From an uncultured Anaerococcus sp. (GTDB taxonomy: Bacteria; Bacillota; Clostridia; Tissierellales; Peptoniphilaceae), in the NCBI RefSeq assembly GCF_943912825.1, contig NZ_CALTUX010000004.1:1-64000 (forward strand): a stretch of 64,000 bases of DNA. Direction: 5' to 3'. A program made the position numbers and the translations under genes. A model generated the notes under the pieces. The model saw only the letters and a program-made list of their open reading frames with translations. It was not told the origin of the DNA and searched no databases. Positions 25,899 to 34,735 of this stretch are shown here, in pieces (within the stretch, counting starts at the first letter, position 1; each line of letters opens with the position of its first letter).

Positions 25899-27192
25899 CT
25901 AAACCTTCTACAAATTTATTGACTGAAAATTCATAGACGGCTCTTTTTGGGTCTTCCTTGTATATTTTGGCAAAGATATCCCTTGGGACGATGCCAAAGT
26001 CTAGGAGGGCTTCAAGCTCATCTAAGAACCTATTTTCAAACTCACTTAGGACTGGCCTTACGAGATCGATGATATCTAGGACGTGTTGGTAGAGCTCTAC
26101 ATTTTCATAAAGAGCGAAAATCCCCATCCTAGCTGCGTTATATTTAAGCTTAGTAGCCATGTCATAGTCCATTTCGTTAAAGATGTCATAGACCTTGTCA
26201 AAAATTTCCTCATTAAAGAAGACACCCTTAATTAGGGCTAGGCCTGCCATATTATAAGGGAAAGGCACCTCATCTGCCATCCTTATTTCTATATATTTCT
26301 TGGCCCTAACATCTGGAAATACGATGGAAAGGGCGTGGTCTACAAGGGCATCGGCATTGTCTTCTGTCATGAGATCTTCAAGGGTTTTTCTACCAACATA
26401 GACATCTTCTCCATCCTTATTTATAAAAATCATTGGAGTTTCAAGGATTCTTTCGGCATAAGTTTTATAAGATAGGTCAGGATCAAAGGAGAAATCATAT
26501 AGGCCGGTTCTCATCCTGTCTGTATTATCCCAAATTGTCTGTCTGAGGTTTCTTTCGTAATAGATTTCTCCCTCAAAAATATAGGAATTGTCAAAGACTG
26601 AATAAATAAATGGCGAAAGGGCTGAGGCTAGGAAATATTTCCTCCTAAAGTCCTCCTCATCCTTATAATCAACAGCAAACTGCATGGAGGATGTTCCCTT
26701 CATCATATTGTGGGCCATATCGCCACCAAAATCAGCAAAATATTTATACATATAATCGTAGCGAGCCTTTGGAATGACCTTGATATCGTCAATCTTAGTC
26801 CTTGGGTGGTAGCCAAGGGTCACAAGTAATTGACCCCTTTTTTCAAAAACTGGGACAATCTTTCTCATATTTTCCTCATAGAGCCTATAAAGGTCTTCTA
26901 CAGAGGCCTTGGCAGAAATGGCAAGCTCAAATTGGCCTGCAGGCTCGATAGAAATATCCACCCCATGGCCCCTTAGGGCAAGGCCAGAGTCATCAAGGGC
27001 CTCATAGCCAAGATTTTTTAAGTCTTTAAGACTAGCTCCCACGCCATTTTCCCCATAATAGGAAATAGACTCCAAAGTGTCCTTATCCACAACAAAATGT
27101 TCAACTTCAAAACCCAACCTAAAATCAGCAGGATCCTTCTCACCGCTTCTTAGGTAGGCAACAATTTTTTCTAATTTTTCTTCTCTATTCAT
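25891..27192 (-). CDS. Glutamate-cysteine ligase (GCS2-type)
   Basis: A 433-aa carboxylate-amine ligase of the plant-type/EgtA-like GCS2 family. The N-terminal FRLGFEVEHFVVD supplies the metal-binding glutamates. SIEPAGQFELAISA near residues 110-125 and the RYDYMYKYF / MMKGTSSMQFAVDY blocks near 163-200 are family hallmarks, followed by EIRMADEVPFPYNM near 300. It joins glutamate and cysteine to gamma-glutamylcysteine. No gshB-like gene is nearby, so gamma-glutamylcysteine itself or glutathione made elsewhere may be the end product. GAGG precedes the ATG, and radA follows with an 8-bp overlap. Confidence 0.88.
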   Translation of the reverse strand: MNREEKLEKIVAYLRSGEKDPADFRLGFEVEHFVVDKDTLESISYYGENGVGASLKDLKNLGYEALDDSGLALRGHGVDISIEPAGQFELAISAKASVEDLYRLYEENMRKIVPVFEKRGQLLVTLGYHPRTKIDDIKVIPKARYDYMYKYFADFGGDMAHNMMKGTSSMQFAVDYKDEEDFRRKYFLASALSPFIYSVFDNSYIFEGEIYYERNLRQTIWDNTDRMRTGLYDFSFDPDLSYKTYAERILETPMIFINKDGEDVYVGRKTLEDLMTEDNADALVDHALSIVFPDVRAKKYIEIRMADEVPFPYNMAGLALIKGVFFNEEIFDKVYDIFNEMDYDMATKLKYNAARMGIFALYENVELYQHVLDIIDLVRPVLSEFENRFLDELEALLDFGIVPRDIFAKIYKEDPKRAVYEFSVNKFVEGLDG

Positions 27193-27322
27193 AATTACCT
27201 CAAATCTATAATCATATTATACGATTATTAAAATTTAATACATTTATAAATTTATTTAAAAGAAAATTTTATAGAAATAAATTTTGACGTATATTAATCC
27301 TATAAGAAATTAGGAGGAAAAA

Positions 27323-28804
27323 ATGTCTTGTACAACAATATTAGTAGGTAAAAATGCCTCATACGACGGATCAACCTTAGTAGCTAGAAATGAAGATTCA
27401 GGCAGCGGAGAGTATTGTCCAAAAAAATTCATAAAAGTTGACAAGAAAGACCAGCCAACTTTATATAAATCAGTCATATCCCATGTAGAGATAAGCTTAC
27501 CAGACAATCCCATGTCCTACACAGCCATGCCAAATGCGGTAGATAATGAAGGAATCTGGGCAGCCTGTGGAGTCAATGAGAAAAACGTCTCAATGACAGC
27601 CACAGAAACCCTCACAAGTAACGAAAGGGTCCTAGGAGCAGACCCTCTTGTAGTCTACAAAAAGGCAGAAGATGGTAAGGAGGAGATAATCGGAGGAATC
27701 GGTGAAGAAGACATAGTCACCATCACCCTTCCCTATATAAATTCAGCTCGTGAAGGAGTCCTAAGACTAGGAAGTCTATTAGAAGAATACGGCACCTACG
27801 AAATGAACGGCATAGCCTTCCAAGATGAAGGCGAAATCTGGTGGCTAGAAACCATAGGTGGCCACCACTGGATAGCCAAAAAAGTCCCAGATGATTCCTA
27901 TGTAATCATGCCAAACCAACTAGGCATCGACTCATTCGACCTAGAAGATGCTTATGGAAAAGGCGAAAACCACCTTTGCTCTAAAGATTTAAAAGATTTT
28001 ATAAGAGATAATTTTCTAGACCTATCCCTAGATGGAAAGCTTAATCCAAGAGATGCCTTCGGTAGCCATTCAGATGCAGACCACGTCTACAACACACCAA
28101 GAGCCTGGATTCTTCAAAGATTCTTCAATCCAAGATCTAACATCTGGGATGGGGAAAATGCAGACATAAGGCCAGATGACAATGATATTCCATGGGCAAG
28201 AGTCCCTGAGAGGAAAATCACACCAGAAGATATAAAATACGCCCTCTCCCACCACTACCAAGGCACAAAATACGACCCATATGGCAAATACGCCAACAAA
28301 AAGGGAGCCTTCAGGCCAATAGGCATCAACAGAAACAACTTCCTAGGCCTAGTCCAAATAAGACCATACATGCCAGAAGGCGTAAAATCCCTAGAATGGT
28401 TAGCCCTAGGCTCAAATGTCTACAACGCCATGGTCCCATTTTATCCAAATGTAGACGACACCCCAGCCTACCTAAGGGATACCACAGGAGATGTAACAAC
28501 AGAAGACTTCTACTGGACCAACCGCCTAATAGCAGCCCTAGCCGACCCCCACTACGCAGATACAGCAAACCTCATCGAACGCTACCAAGAAGAAATGGGC
28601 GCCATGGGCTGGGAAATAGTCCACAAATACGATAAAAAAGTAAAAGAAGAAAAGCTAGAGGGAAAGGCCTTAAAAGAAGAATTAGAAAAGGCCAACCAAG
28701 AAATAGCAGCAAATCTTAAAAAAGCAAGCCTAAAACTTTTAGACAAGGTCTTATACGAGGCAAGTAATAAAATGAAAAATTCCTTTGCTAGAAGTGATGC
28801 TTAG
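27323..28804 (+). CDS. C69-family dipeptidase (PepD-like)
   Basis: A 493-aa Ntn-hydrolase-type dipeptidase. The N-terminal SCTTILVGKNASYDGST contains the nucleophile Cys3, exposed after removal of the first residues, and ARNEDSG follows. WWLETIGGHHW near 172 and the RPIGINRNNFLGLVQIRP block near 330 also fit C69. It hydrolyses dipeptides of broad specificity in the cytoplasm, fitting an amino-acid-fermenting anaerobe. It stands alone, with AGGAGG before the ATG and a strong terminator after the stop. Confidence 0.93.
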   Translation: MSCTTILVGKNASYDGSTLVARNEDSGSGEYCPKKFIKVDKKDQPTLYKSVISHVEISLPDNPMSYTAMPNAVDNEGIWAACGVNEKNVSMTATETLTSNERVLGADPLVVYKKAEDGKEEIIGGIGEEDIVTITLPYINSAREGVLRLGSLLEEYGTYEMNGIAFQDEGEIWWLETIGGHHWIAKKVPDDSYVIMPNQLGIDSFDLEDAYGKGENHLCSKDLKDFIRDNFLDLSLDGKLNPRDAFGSHSDADHVYNTPRAWILQRFFNPRSNIWDGENADIRPDDNDIPWARVPERKITPEDIKYALSHHYQGTKYDPYGKYANKKGAFRPIGINRNNFLGLVQIRPYMPEGVKSLEWLALGSNVYNAMVPFYPNVDDTPAYLRDTTGDVTTEDFYWTNRLIAALADPHYADTANLIERYQEEMGAMGWEIVHKYDKKVKEEKLEGKALKEELEKANQEIAANLKKASLKLLDKVLYEASNKMKNSFARSDA

Positions 28805-28828
28805 AACTTATTTTCAATAAGATTATTA

Positions 28829-28862
28829 GAGGGAGAGCCCGGGGCTCTCTCCTTTCCTTTAT
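28829..28862 (+). terminator. Terminator of the dipeptidase gene
   Basis: GAGAGCC (28833-28839) pairs with GGCTCTC (28843-28849), followed by CTCCTTTCCTTTAT. The tail is T-rich rather than a pure T run. Confidence 0.75.
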
Positions 28863-28867
28863 AAAAT

Positions 28868-29905
28868 GATTTTTTAGGGGCATCCCCTAAAAATCCCCTT
28901 TTTTATTATCCAAGATAATAATATTATTGTTTTATTATCCAAGGTAATATTATTATTAACTGTTACTCTTCGTTATTTTATCACTAAATAAATTATATTT
29001 ATATACTATTGAATCTCCGTCTCAAGGGGGAGCCCCAAGGGACCTTCCGCATGGTCCCTCATCGGTCTCCCCCTTGTACCCCCTCCCCGTTACACCCCCA
29101 GGCGGCCCCTAAAGCGGGGAGCATGAACAGAAGCTTGCCTTCGGCAAGCCTCTCTTTGTAGATGTAAACCCTTGTATTAGCTATCCATATCCTTACTGAT
29201 TTTGACATTCCGATGCCTAAAAATCTCAATCTAGTCCAAATTCTTGTTCTGTATAAACTATACATCTCAGTAGTTACAGAAATTTAATTTAAACTCGTGC
29301 GTCAGGAGATTTTCTTAACGGCATCTCCACTTACAAAATCTCCCGACCTTGGGAGAATTATTTTGTATTCTTAGAGAATATTAACGTCAAAGTAGGTCTA
29401 AGGCTCGTTTGCCTTTGGCAAACATTGAGATAATAGGGTATAAAATACTAATCTATCGGGAGATTTAAAAGCAGAAGTCACCGTTAAGAAAATCACACTG
29501 ACAACCATCCTTAAATAAAAATATTGTAACTACTAAGATGACAAGTGACTATAAAAAGCCAATTTGGACTAGATTGTGATTTTTAGGGGACTTTTGATTT
29601 TAAATCAGTAAGAACAAGGCTAGATAAATACGAAGTAATCCGTTATACTAAAGAAGATTTTTGAAAAAAATCTTCCCCTTTCGCACTCCGCTTTAGGAGC
29701 CGGGAGGGGGTGAAATGGGGAGGTTTAAGGAGGGGCATGAGGGGGCATCGGCCGCCCCCTTCGCCCCTCCTTTATACGGAGATTCAATTGTATATAAAAA
29801 TAATTATCTATAAGACGAAGATACGAAGTATTCATGTTAATAATATTATCTTGGATAAAAAAAAGAGGGTCTTAGGGGGATGCCCCCTAAAACCTTCTTT
29901 TAAAA
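28868..29905. repeat. About 1-kb inverted duplication of a structured intergenic element
   Basis: The left arm (about 28868-29350) and the right arm (about 29455-29905) are reverse complements of diverged sequence around a roughly 100-bp centre. Matching blocks include the terminal TTGGATA/TTATCC words with their hairpins, GGAGATTCAAT with TATATAAA, the nested GC-rich hairpin (29024-29075 and 29727-29772), a CCCC-GCTTTA-GGGG or CTCC-GCTTTA-GGAG hairpin (29106-29119 and 29686-29699), TTTGGACTAGATTG, GATTTTCTTAACGG and AAATCTCCCGA. A partial third copy is at 1-326. No ORF is convincing; a 68-codon frame in the left arm has stops at the equivalent place in the right arm. It fills the whole 1.1-kb gap between the dipeptidase gene and the next gene. 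Confidence 0.85.
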
Positions 29906-29914
29906 ATTGATTAT

Positions 29915-30598
29915 TTATTCATATTTAGCCAACAAGTTATTTGCTTGTTTTATTAATTTTTCTTGTTTGACCATTAATTGATCAAGCTCTGCCCTTACTG
30001 ATTTTATTGTTTCTGGTGTGAATTTGATTAGTAAGTGGCAAGCGTTTAAGGTTACTTCTGCTTGTTTTTTGGCTGCCCTTAGGCCTGCTATGGCTTTTTT
30101 GTTTGCTTCTGACTTATCTTTATTTTCTGGCTTTTTATTTTCATCCTTTTTTGGAGCTTCTTTTTCAGGTTTTGCTTGTGTTTGGTCTAGCTCTCTCATC
30201 CTGATTTCTATTCTATCGTCATTTCTATAACCTACAAGAGGTACATCAAATTCACCTTCTGCTACAAATGGCGCTCCTGGTTCATCCGTTTCTTTTAGCT
30301 TGAAGGTTACTCTTTCGCCTCTCTTATATGTTGCTTTATTTGTTATTTTACCGCCCCAAAATTTATTTGGAACTCCATTGATATAGACATACTCTGCTTT
30401 ATAATAGTCGTTGTATTCTTTAGATTTACCTACTTTTCTTAAAAGTGTAAATGATAGGTCTATTGTATCATTTTTTGTAGCTTGTTCTTCTTTTGCATAA
30501 GCTACATTGCTATCTAAATTTGCACCTAAGCCAAATCCTAGGGCGCTTATTGATAGGCCTAGGGCCATAGTCATCATTATTTTCTTTGATTTTTTCAT
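29915..30598 (-). CDS. Secreted hypothetical protein
   Basis: A 227-aa protein with a signal peptide (KKSKKIMM, hydrophobic core, likely cut after AYA near residue 35). Residues 45-135 look like a beta-rich domain (SFTLLRKVGKSKEYNDYY, then VTFKLKETDEPG). Residues 138-165 are a Lys/Glu/Pro-rich, disordered linker with repeated KKDENKKPENKDK character. Residues 165-227 form a helical tail with heptad-like leucines and lysines (VRAELDQLMVKQEKLIKQ). No sorting signal or lipobox is present, so it is released or held by charge. Family not recognised. It has GGGGAGG before the ATG and lies between the inverted duplication and the maltose-type importer, apparently as its own unit. Confidence 0.75.
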   Translation of the reverse strand: MKKSKKIMMTMALGLSISALGFGLGANLDSNVAYAKEEQATKNDTIDLSFTLLRKVGKSKEYNDYYKAEYVYINGVPNKFWGGKITNKATYKRGERVTFKLKETDEPGAPFVAEGEFDVPLVGYRNDDRIEIRMRELDQTQAKPEKEAPKKDENKKPENKDKSEANKKAIAGLRAAKKQAEVTLNACHLLIKFTPETIKSVRAELDQLMVKQEKLIKQANNLLAKYE

Positions 30599-30684
30599 TT
30601 TTTCCTCCCCTTTTCTTCTTATTTATACATTTTATCTTTTAGCTTGTAAGTTTCAAGTTATTTAGCTTGTTTGCTTTCTTTGAT

Positions 30685-30723
30685 AAAAATATTACCGAGA
30701 TTTGTATCCCGGTAATATTTTTT
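30685..30723. terminator. Terminator of the maltose-type importer operon
   Basis: AAAAATATTACCG (30685-30697) pairs with CGGTAATATTTTT (30710-30722), 13 bp. It abuts the ATPase stop codon and has T-rich flanks on both strands, so it may act in both directions. Confidence 0.85.
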
Positions 30724-31809
30724 CTAGTTTATTCTTTCTGTTGTTTCACCATCGAAGAAGTGTAGGGCTTCTGGATCTAGGGCGAATTTGGTGTTATCGC
30801 CTATGTTGTATTCTAGGTGGCCTGGTTGACTTATTACTAGGTCTGTTCCATCTGCCATCTTTGAATAGATTATTTGTTCTTTTCCTAGCATTTCTATTAC
30901 TTCGATGTTAGATTCTACTGTGTTGTAGTCTCTGTCTTCTGCTATAAATCTCTCGCTTCTGATACCGAGGTAGACTTTTTTGCCTTCGTAGTTTTTAAGG
31001 ACTGCTGCGTCTTTGTCGTTGGCTTTTATTTTCATTTGGCCAGAGTTATTGACGAACATTCCATTTTCTACTTTTCCTTCTATGATGTTCATGGTTGGTG
31101 ATCCGATGAAGCCTGCTACGAAGAGGTTTTGTGGTCTTTCGTAGAATTCTACTGGAGCTCCTACTTGTTGGATAATGCCCTTATCTAGAAGGACGATTTT
31201 TGTGGCCATGGTCATGGCTTCTGTTTGGTCGTGAGTTACATAGACACTGGTTGTATCTAGTTGATTGTGGATTCTTACTATTTCTACCCTCATGTGCTCT
31301 CTTAGTTTGGCATCAAGGTTTGATAGTGGCTCATCCATTAGGAATACTGATGGTTTCCTTACTATAGCACGGCCTAGGGCTACCCTTTGTCTTTGACCAC
31401 CTGAGATATCGCTTGGTCTTGAGTAGAGGTAGTCTTTTAGCTGTAGGATTTCTGCAGCTTCTTGGACTCTCTTGTCGATTACTTCTTTTCTCTCATTTTT
31501 CATTTTTAATGAGAAGGCCATGTTATCATATACTGTCATATGTGGGTAAAGAGCGTAGGATTGGAATACCATGGCTATGTCCCTATCTTTTGGCTCTACT
31601 GTGTTCATTATCTTATCGTTGAATGATAGGGTTCCTTCTGTTATTGAGTTTAGTCCTGCTATCATTCTGATTAAGGTTGATTTACCACAACCTGAAGGAC
31701 CTAGGATTACACAAAAGTCCTTATCGTCTATTTCAAGATTTATATTTCTGATGGTAAATTTATCTCTACCTTCGTATTTTTTTCCTAAATTATCTAATGT
31801 TACGCGCAT
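30724..31809 (-). CDS. msmK: Sugar ABC transporter ATPase (MsmK/MalK family), second paralogue
   Basis: A 361-aa ATPase with Walker A GPSGCGKST, signature ISGGQRQRVALGRAI near 135, Walker B VFLMDEP, H-loop VTHDQTEA, and a C-terminal TOBE-type domain ending HFFDGETTERIN. It is the last gene of the operon binding protein - membrane protein - MalF-like - MalG-like - ATPase, and lies 9 bp after the MalG-like gene. It energises that importer. AGGAG precedes the ATG. Confidence 0.94.
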   Translation of the reverse strand: MRVTLDNLGKKYEGRDKFTIRNINLEIDDKDFCVILGPSGCGKSTLIRMIAGLNSITEGTLSFNDKIMNTVEPKDRDIAMVFQSYALYPHMTVYDNMAFSLKMKNERKEVIDKRVQEAAEILQLKDYLYSRPSDISGGQRQRVALGRAIVRKPSVFLMDEPLSNLDAKLREHMRVEIVRIHNQLDTTSVYVTHDQTEAMTMATKIVLLDKGIIQQVGAPVEFYERPQNLFVAGFIGSPTMNIIEGKVENGMFVNNSGQMKIKANDKDAAVLKNYEGKKVYLGIRSERFIAEDRDYNTVESNIEVIEMLGKEQIIYSKMADGTDLVISQPGHLEYNIGDNTKFALDPEALHFFDGETTERIN

Positions 31810-31818
31810 TTTTCTCTC

Positions 31819-32712
31819 CTATCCCTTAACTGCACCTGATGACAATCCACCTACTAGCTCATCTTGTAAGAACAAGAACAAGAGCATGACTGGTATGGCT
31901 GATAAGAATCCACCTGCTGCGAAGGCTGGCTGATTCATGTTTCTCATATCGCTTATTAGTGTAAATAAGCCTGTTGCCAAGGTGTAGTCAGCTGGATTTG
32001 TTAGAAGTATCTTTGGCATCATGTAATCTAGGAATGGTCCTATGAAACATTGAAGGGCTATGATTGCAAGCATTGGTCTTGCTAGTGGCATGATTATTAG
32101 CCTATAGACCTGGAAGTTTGAACAACCATCTATCCTTGCTGCTTCGTCTAGCTCAGGGGATATTGAGTCTAGGTAGCCCTTTAGGATAAAGGTGTTACCT
32201 GCTATTGCTCCACCTGAATAGATTAATATCAGCATCATTGAGCGGGAGAATACTGGCACTATACCTGATATGATTGTGTGGATGGCATAGAAGGCAGTAA
32301 TTCCTGCAAAGGCTGGGATTATTTGTACGAGCATGATTGTGATTAATGATGCTTTCTTACCCTTAAATCTGAATCTTGAGTAGGCATAGCCTGTAAAGGA
32401 TACAAAGATTAGGGTTAAGGCTGTTGTTGCTGTTGCTATCTTTAGTGTATTTACTACCCATCTGACAAATTGAGTTTTTTGGAATAAAAACTTAAAGTTG
32501 TCAAGTGAGAATACGAACTTACTAGTCATAGATATATATTGGCCTTGGTTGCCGTTAAATGATGAAATTACCATTATTGCAAGGGGTACAAGAATGATGG
32601 CCGCCCATATAAATAAGACTAAATATGATATACCTAAGGCTAGCTTACCTGCAGCTGATAAGGGCTGGAGGTCAGATAAATATAGGTCTTTGTTTTTATT
32701 TTTCTTTGCCAT
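31819..32712 (-). CDS. Maltose-type ABC permease (MalG-like)
   Basis: A 297-aa permease with six membrane segments and the EAA loop DEAARIDGCSNFQVYRLIIMPLA near residues 185-207. The C-terminal QDELVGGLSSGAVKG is characteristic of MalG-type subunits. It pairs with the long MalF-like subunit encoded one base upstream. Substrate is likely maltose, maltodextrin or another alpha-glucan, judged only by similarity to the maltose class. Confidence 0.92.
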   Translation of the reverse strand: MAKKNKNKDLYLSDLQPLSAAGKLALGISYLVLFIWAAIILVPLAIMVISSFNGNQGQYISMTSKFVFSLDNFKFLFQKTQFVRWVVNTLKIATATTALTLIFVSFTGYAYSRFRFKGKKASLITIMLVQIIPAFAGITAFYAIHTIISGIVPVFSRSMMLILIYSGGAIAGNTFILKGYLDSISPELDEAARIDGCSNFQVYRLIIMPLARPMLAIIALQCFIGPFLDYMMPKILLTNPADYTLATGLFTLISDMRNMNQPAFAAGGFLSAIPVMLLFLFLQDELVGGLSSGAVKG

Positions 32713-32713
32713 A

Positions 32714-34729
32714 TTAATACTCCTTAAAGGCTGATGATTTCATGTAACCTATGAAGGAAATAACTATAAGTAAGATTGAAATAAATACAGTTATGGCAGC
32801 ACCTATAGCTTGGTACTGACTATTCATAGTTAAGTTATAAATGTATGAAATCAAAATATCACTTGATCCCGCTAAGTTACCATAAACCTGTGGATTGAAA
32901 GGTCCACCGCCGTTAAATAGGTAAATTATTGAGAAGTTGTTGAAGTTAAATGTATATTGGTTAATTAGCATTGGCGCTATTTGGAAGAGTACAAGTGGAA
33001 TTGTAATCTTGGCTGTAGCTTGCCAACCTGTTGCTCCATCTATACTTGCAGCTTCGTAGAGGTCTTTTGGAATGGCTTGTAATACTCCTGTTGTGAGTAG
33101 GAAGATGTAGGAATGACCCAACCATCCTTGGAGGAGTATGAGGGCAGTTCTAGTTTGAACTGTGTTATTTTTGATATCTAAGCTTACATTAAAGACCGAG
33201 TTTATCGCCTCTGTTATTACACCACCACGACTTGTCATGATTGAGAAGAACATGATTGTGATAAAGGCTGGTATTGCCCATGGCAATAGGTAAACTGTTC
33301 TAAATACCTTCTTAGCCTTGATTCTTTCGTTATTTACCATTAGGGCAAAGACAAAGCCTAGGACTATTGCTAGAGTTGATGCACCTAGGGTCCAAATTAT
33401 TGTCCAAGCAAAGATATGCCAGAAGGCCTTTCCTGCTATACCTTGACCCTTTGCTATGGTTAGGTAGTTGTTTAGTCCTATCCATTCAAATTTGTTTTGG
33501 TGTTGTGGGTCCATGTTGGTAAAGGAAATTAGGATGGCTGTTATGATTGGCACCATTACTATAAATATTATTACTAGTAGGGCTGGTGTTGAAATCAAAT
33601 ATGGGAAGCCATCTGTTCTCATCATCTTCTTTGTTTCAAAAAATGAGTTTGGTCTGATACCCTTAAGCTGGTCTTTTTCTGTCTTGTGGGCATCTTTAAA
33701 AGAAAATACGTATATTGCCATAGCAAGTACTACAAATACTATAGCAAGTACACCCTCAATCATAAAGATGATTGACCTATCTAGTCTCTTGCCGCCTTGG
33801 GCTAAAGATACTAGACCTGCTATACCTTGACCTTGGTAGTTACCGAAGCCTAGGGCATATGGTAGGGCTATTAGATAGATAAATAGGGCTCCAAGGAAAA
33901 ACATTATTGCCTTTTGCCATTGGCCGTTTAATAATTGGCCAAGCCCTGGAATAGGTGCTGATAGTATGGACTTAATTGCACTTTGGTTTTCTACTTCGAC
34001 TGGTGTCCTACGTCTGATGTCAGACCTATCTTCTTCCAAAATCTTCATTGAGTGCTTGTAATCTTGTTTAATCTTGTAATTTAGAGAATCTATTTCTTCT
34101 TTGATAGATTTTTCTGGATTTCTGTAGTCAATTTTTAGATTTTGGTCTTTGAATTTTTGTTTTAATTGTTCTTTGGTTGCCTTATAGGCTTTCTTTGAGA
34201 TCAGACCTTCTTTGAAAGATTTTTCTAAATCTTTTAGGTCTTTGTCATATTTTTCCTTAAGGGTAGCTCTATCTTCTTCGATTAATTTAGCTTCAGCCTT
34301 GATATTCTCATCTGTTAGGTTCTTTAATCTTTCCTTAGCATTTGCTAGTTGGTCCTTTAGGTATGAATCGTGTTTGATTATCTCTGGAATAGAAACAAGG
34401 TCTAGTTCATTTAATTTGTAATCAAGAAGTGAGTCATAAGAAAGTTCCTTATTTGCCTCATAGAAGTCTTTCATCTTACTAGCAATCTGACTTTTTTGAT
34501 GAAGTTGATTTAGGTATTTCTCCCCATGAGAACTATTATCTTTGACTGCTTCTTTGATAGCTTGATCTAAGAGTTTTTTCTTCTCTTCTTTATATTCCTT
34601 AACTTTTTTATTATAAGGGTGGTCAGCCTTTGAGTACTTATTATTGCCTTCGATTTGATCAATTATATATTGATTCTTTCTTGGATAAGTCTGGCCCCTC
34701 CTATCATAAAGGTTTTTTTCATAAGTCAT
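32714..34729 (-). CDS. Maltose-type ABC permease (MalF-like) with long N-terminal coiled-coil extension
   Basis: A 671-aa protein, well beyond the roughly 430-450 aa of Gram-positive MalF. Residues 1-245 are highly charged and cytoplasmic, with Lys/Glu-rich heptad-like helices (EEKKKLLDQAIKEA, DLKDLEKSFKEGLISKKAYKATKEQ). Residues 255-300 contain PIPGLGQLLNGQWQKAIMF, the TM-containing N-terminal module seen in Firmicute MalF proteins. The permease core follows with the EAA loop YEAASIDGATGWQATAKITIPL near 560-580. The reading frame is continuous with no sign of frameshift. It forms the channel with the MalG-like subunit (1-bp gap). The extension could tether the transporter to a cytoplasmic partner, which is speculation. 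Confidence 0.88.
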   Translation of the reverse strand: MTYEKNLYDRRGQTYPRKNQYIIDQIEGNNKYSKADHPYNKKVKEYKEEKKKLLDQAIKEAVKDNSSHGEKYLNQLHQKSQIASKMKDFYEANKELSYDSLLDYKLNELDLVSIPEIIKHDSYLKDQLANAKERLKNLTDENIKAEAKLIEEDRATLKEKYDKDLKDLEKSFKEGLISKKAYKATKEQLKQKFKDQNLKIDYRNPEKSIKEEIDSLNYKIKQDYKHSMKILEEDRSDIRRRTPVEVENQSAIKSILSAPIPGLGQLLNGQWQKAIMFFLGALFIYLIALPYALGFGNYQGQGIAGLVSLAQGGKRLDRSIIFMIEGVLAIVFVVLAMAIYVFSFKDAHKTEKDQLKGIRPNSFFETKKMMRTDGFPYLISTPALLVIIFIVMVPIITAILISFTNMDPQHQNKFEWIGLNNYLTIAKGQGIAGKAFWHIFAWTIIWTLGASTLAIVLGFVFALMVNNERIKAKKVFRTVYLLPWAIPAFITIMFFSIMTSRGGVITEAINSVFNVSLDIKNNTVQTRTALILLQGWLGHSYIFLLTTGVLQAIPKDLYEAASIDGATGWQATAKITIPLVLFQIAPMLINQYTFNFNNFSIIYLFNGGGPFNPQVYGNLAGSSDILISYIYNLTMNSQYQAIGAAITVFISILLIVISFIGYMKSSAFKEY

Positions 34730-34735
34730 ATTCTT

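Noticed and set aside
28867..28915. Independent terminator after the dipeptidase gene
   Set aside because: The TTTTAGGGG-CAT-CCCCTAAAA hairpin is the outer end of the inverted duplication (also in the other copies). The dipeptidase already has its own terminator at 28829-28862.
29059..29265. 68-codon minus-strand frame in the inverted duplication
   Set aside because: The equivalent frame in the other arm has stops, and most of the frame consists of the structured GC-rich hairpins. Kept only as a possible relic.
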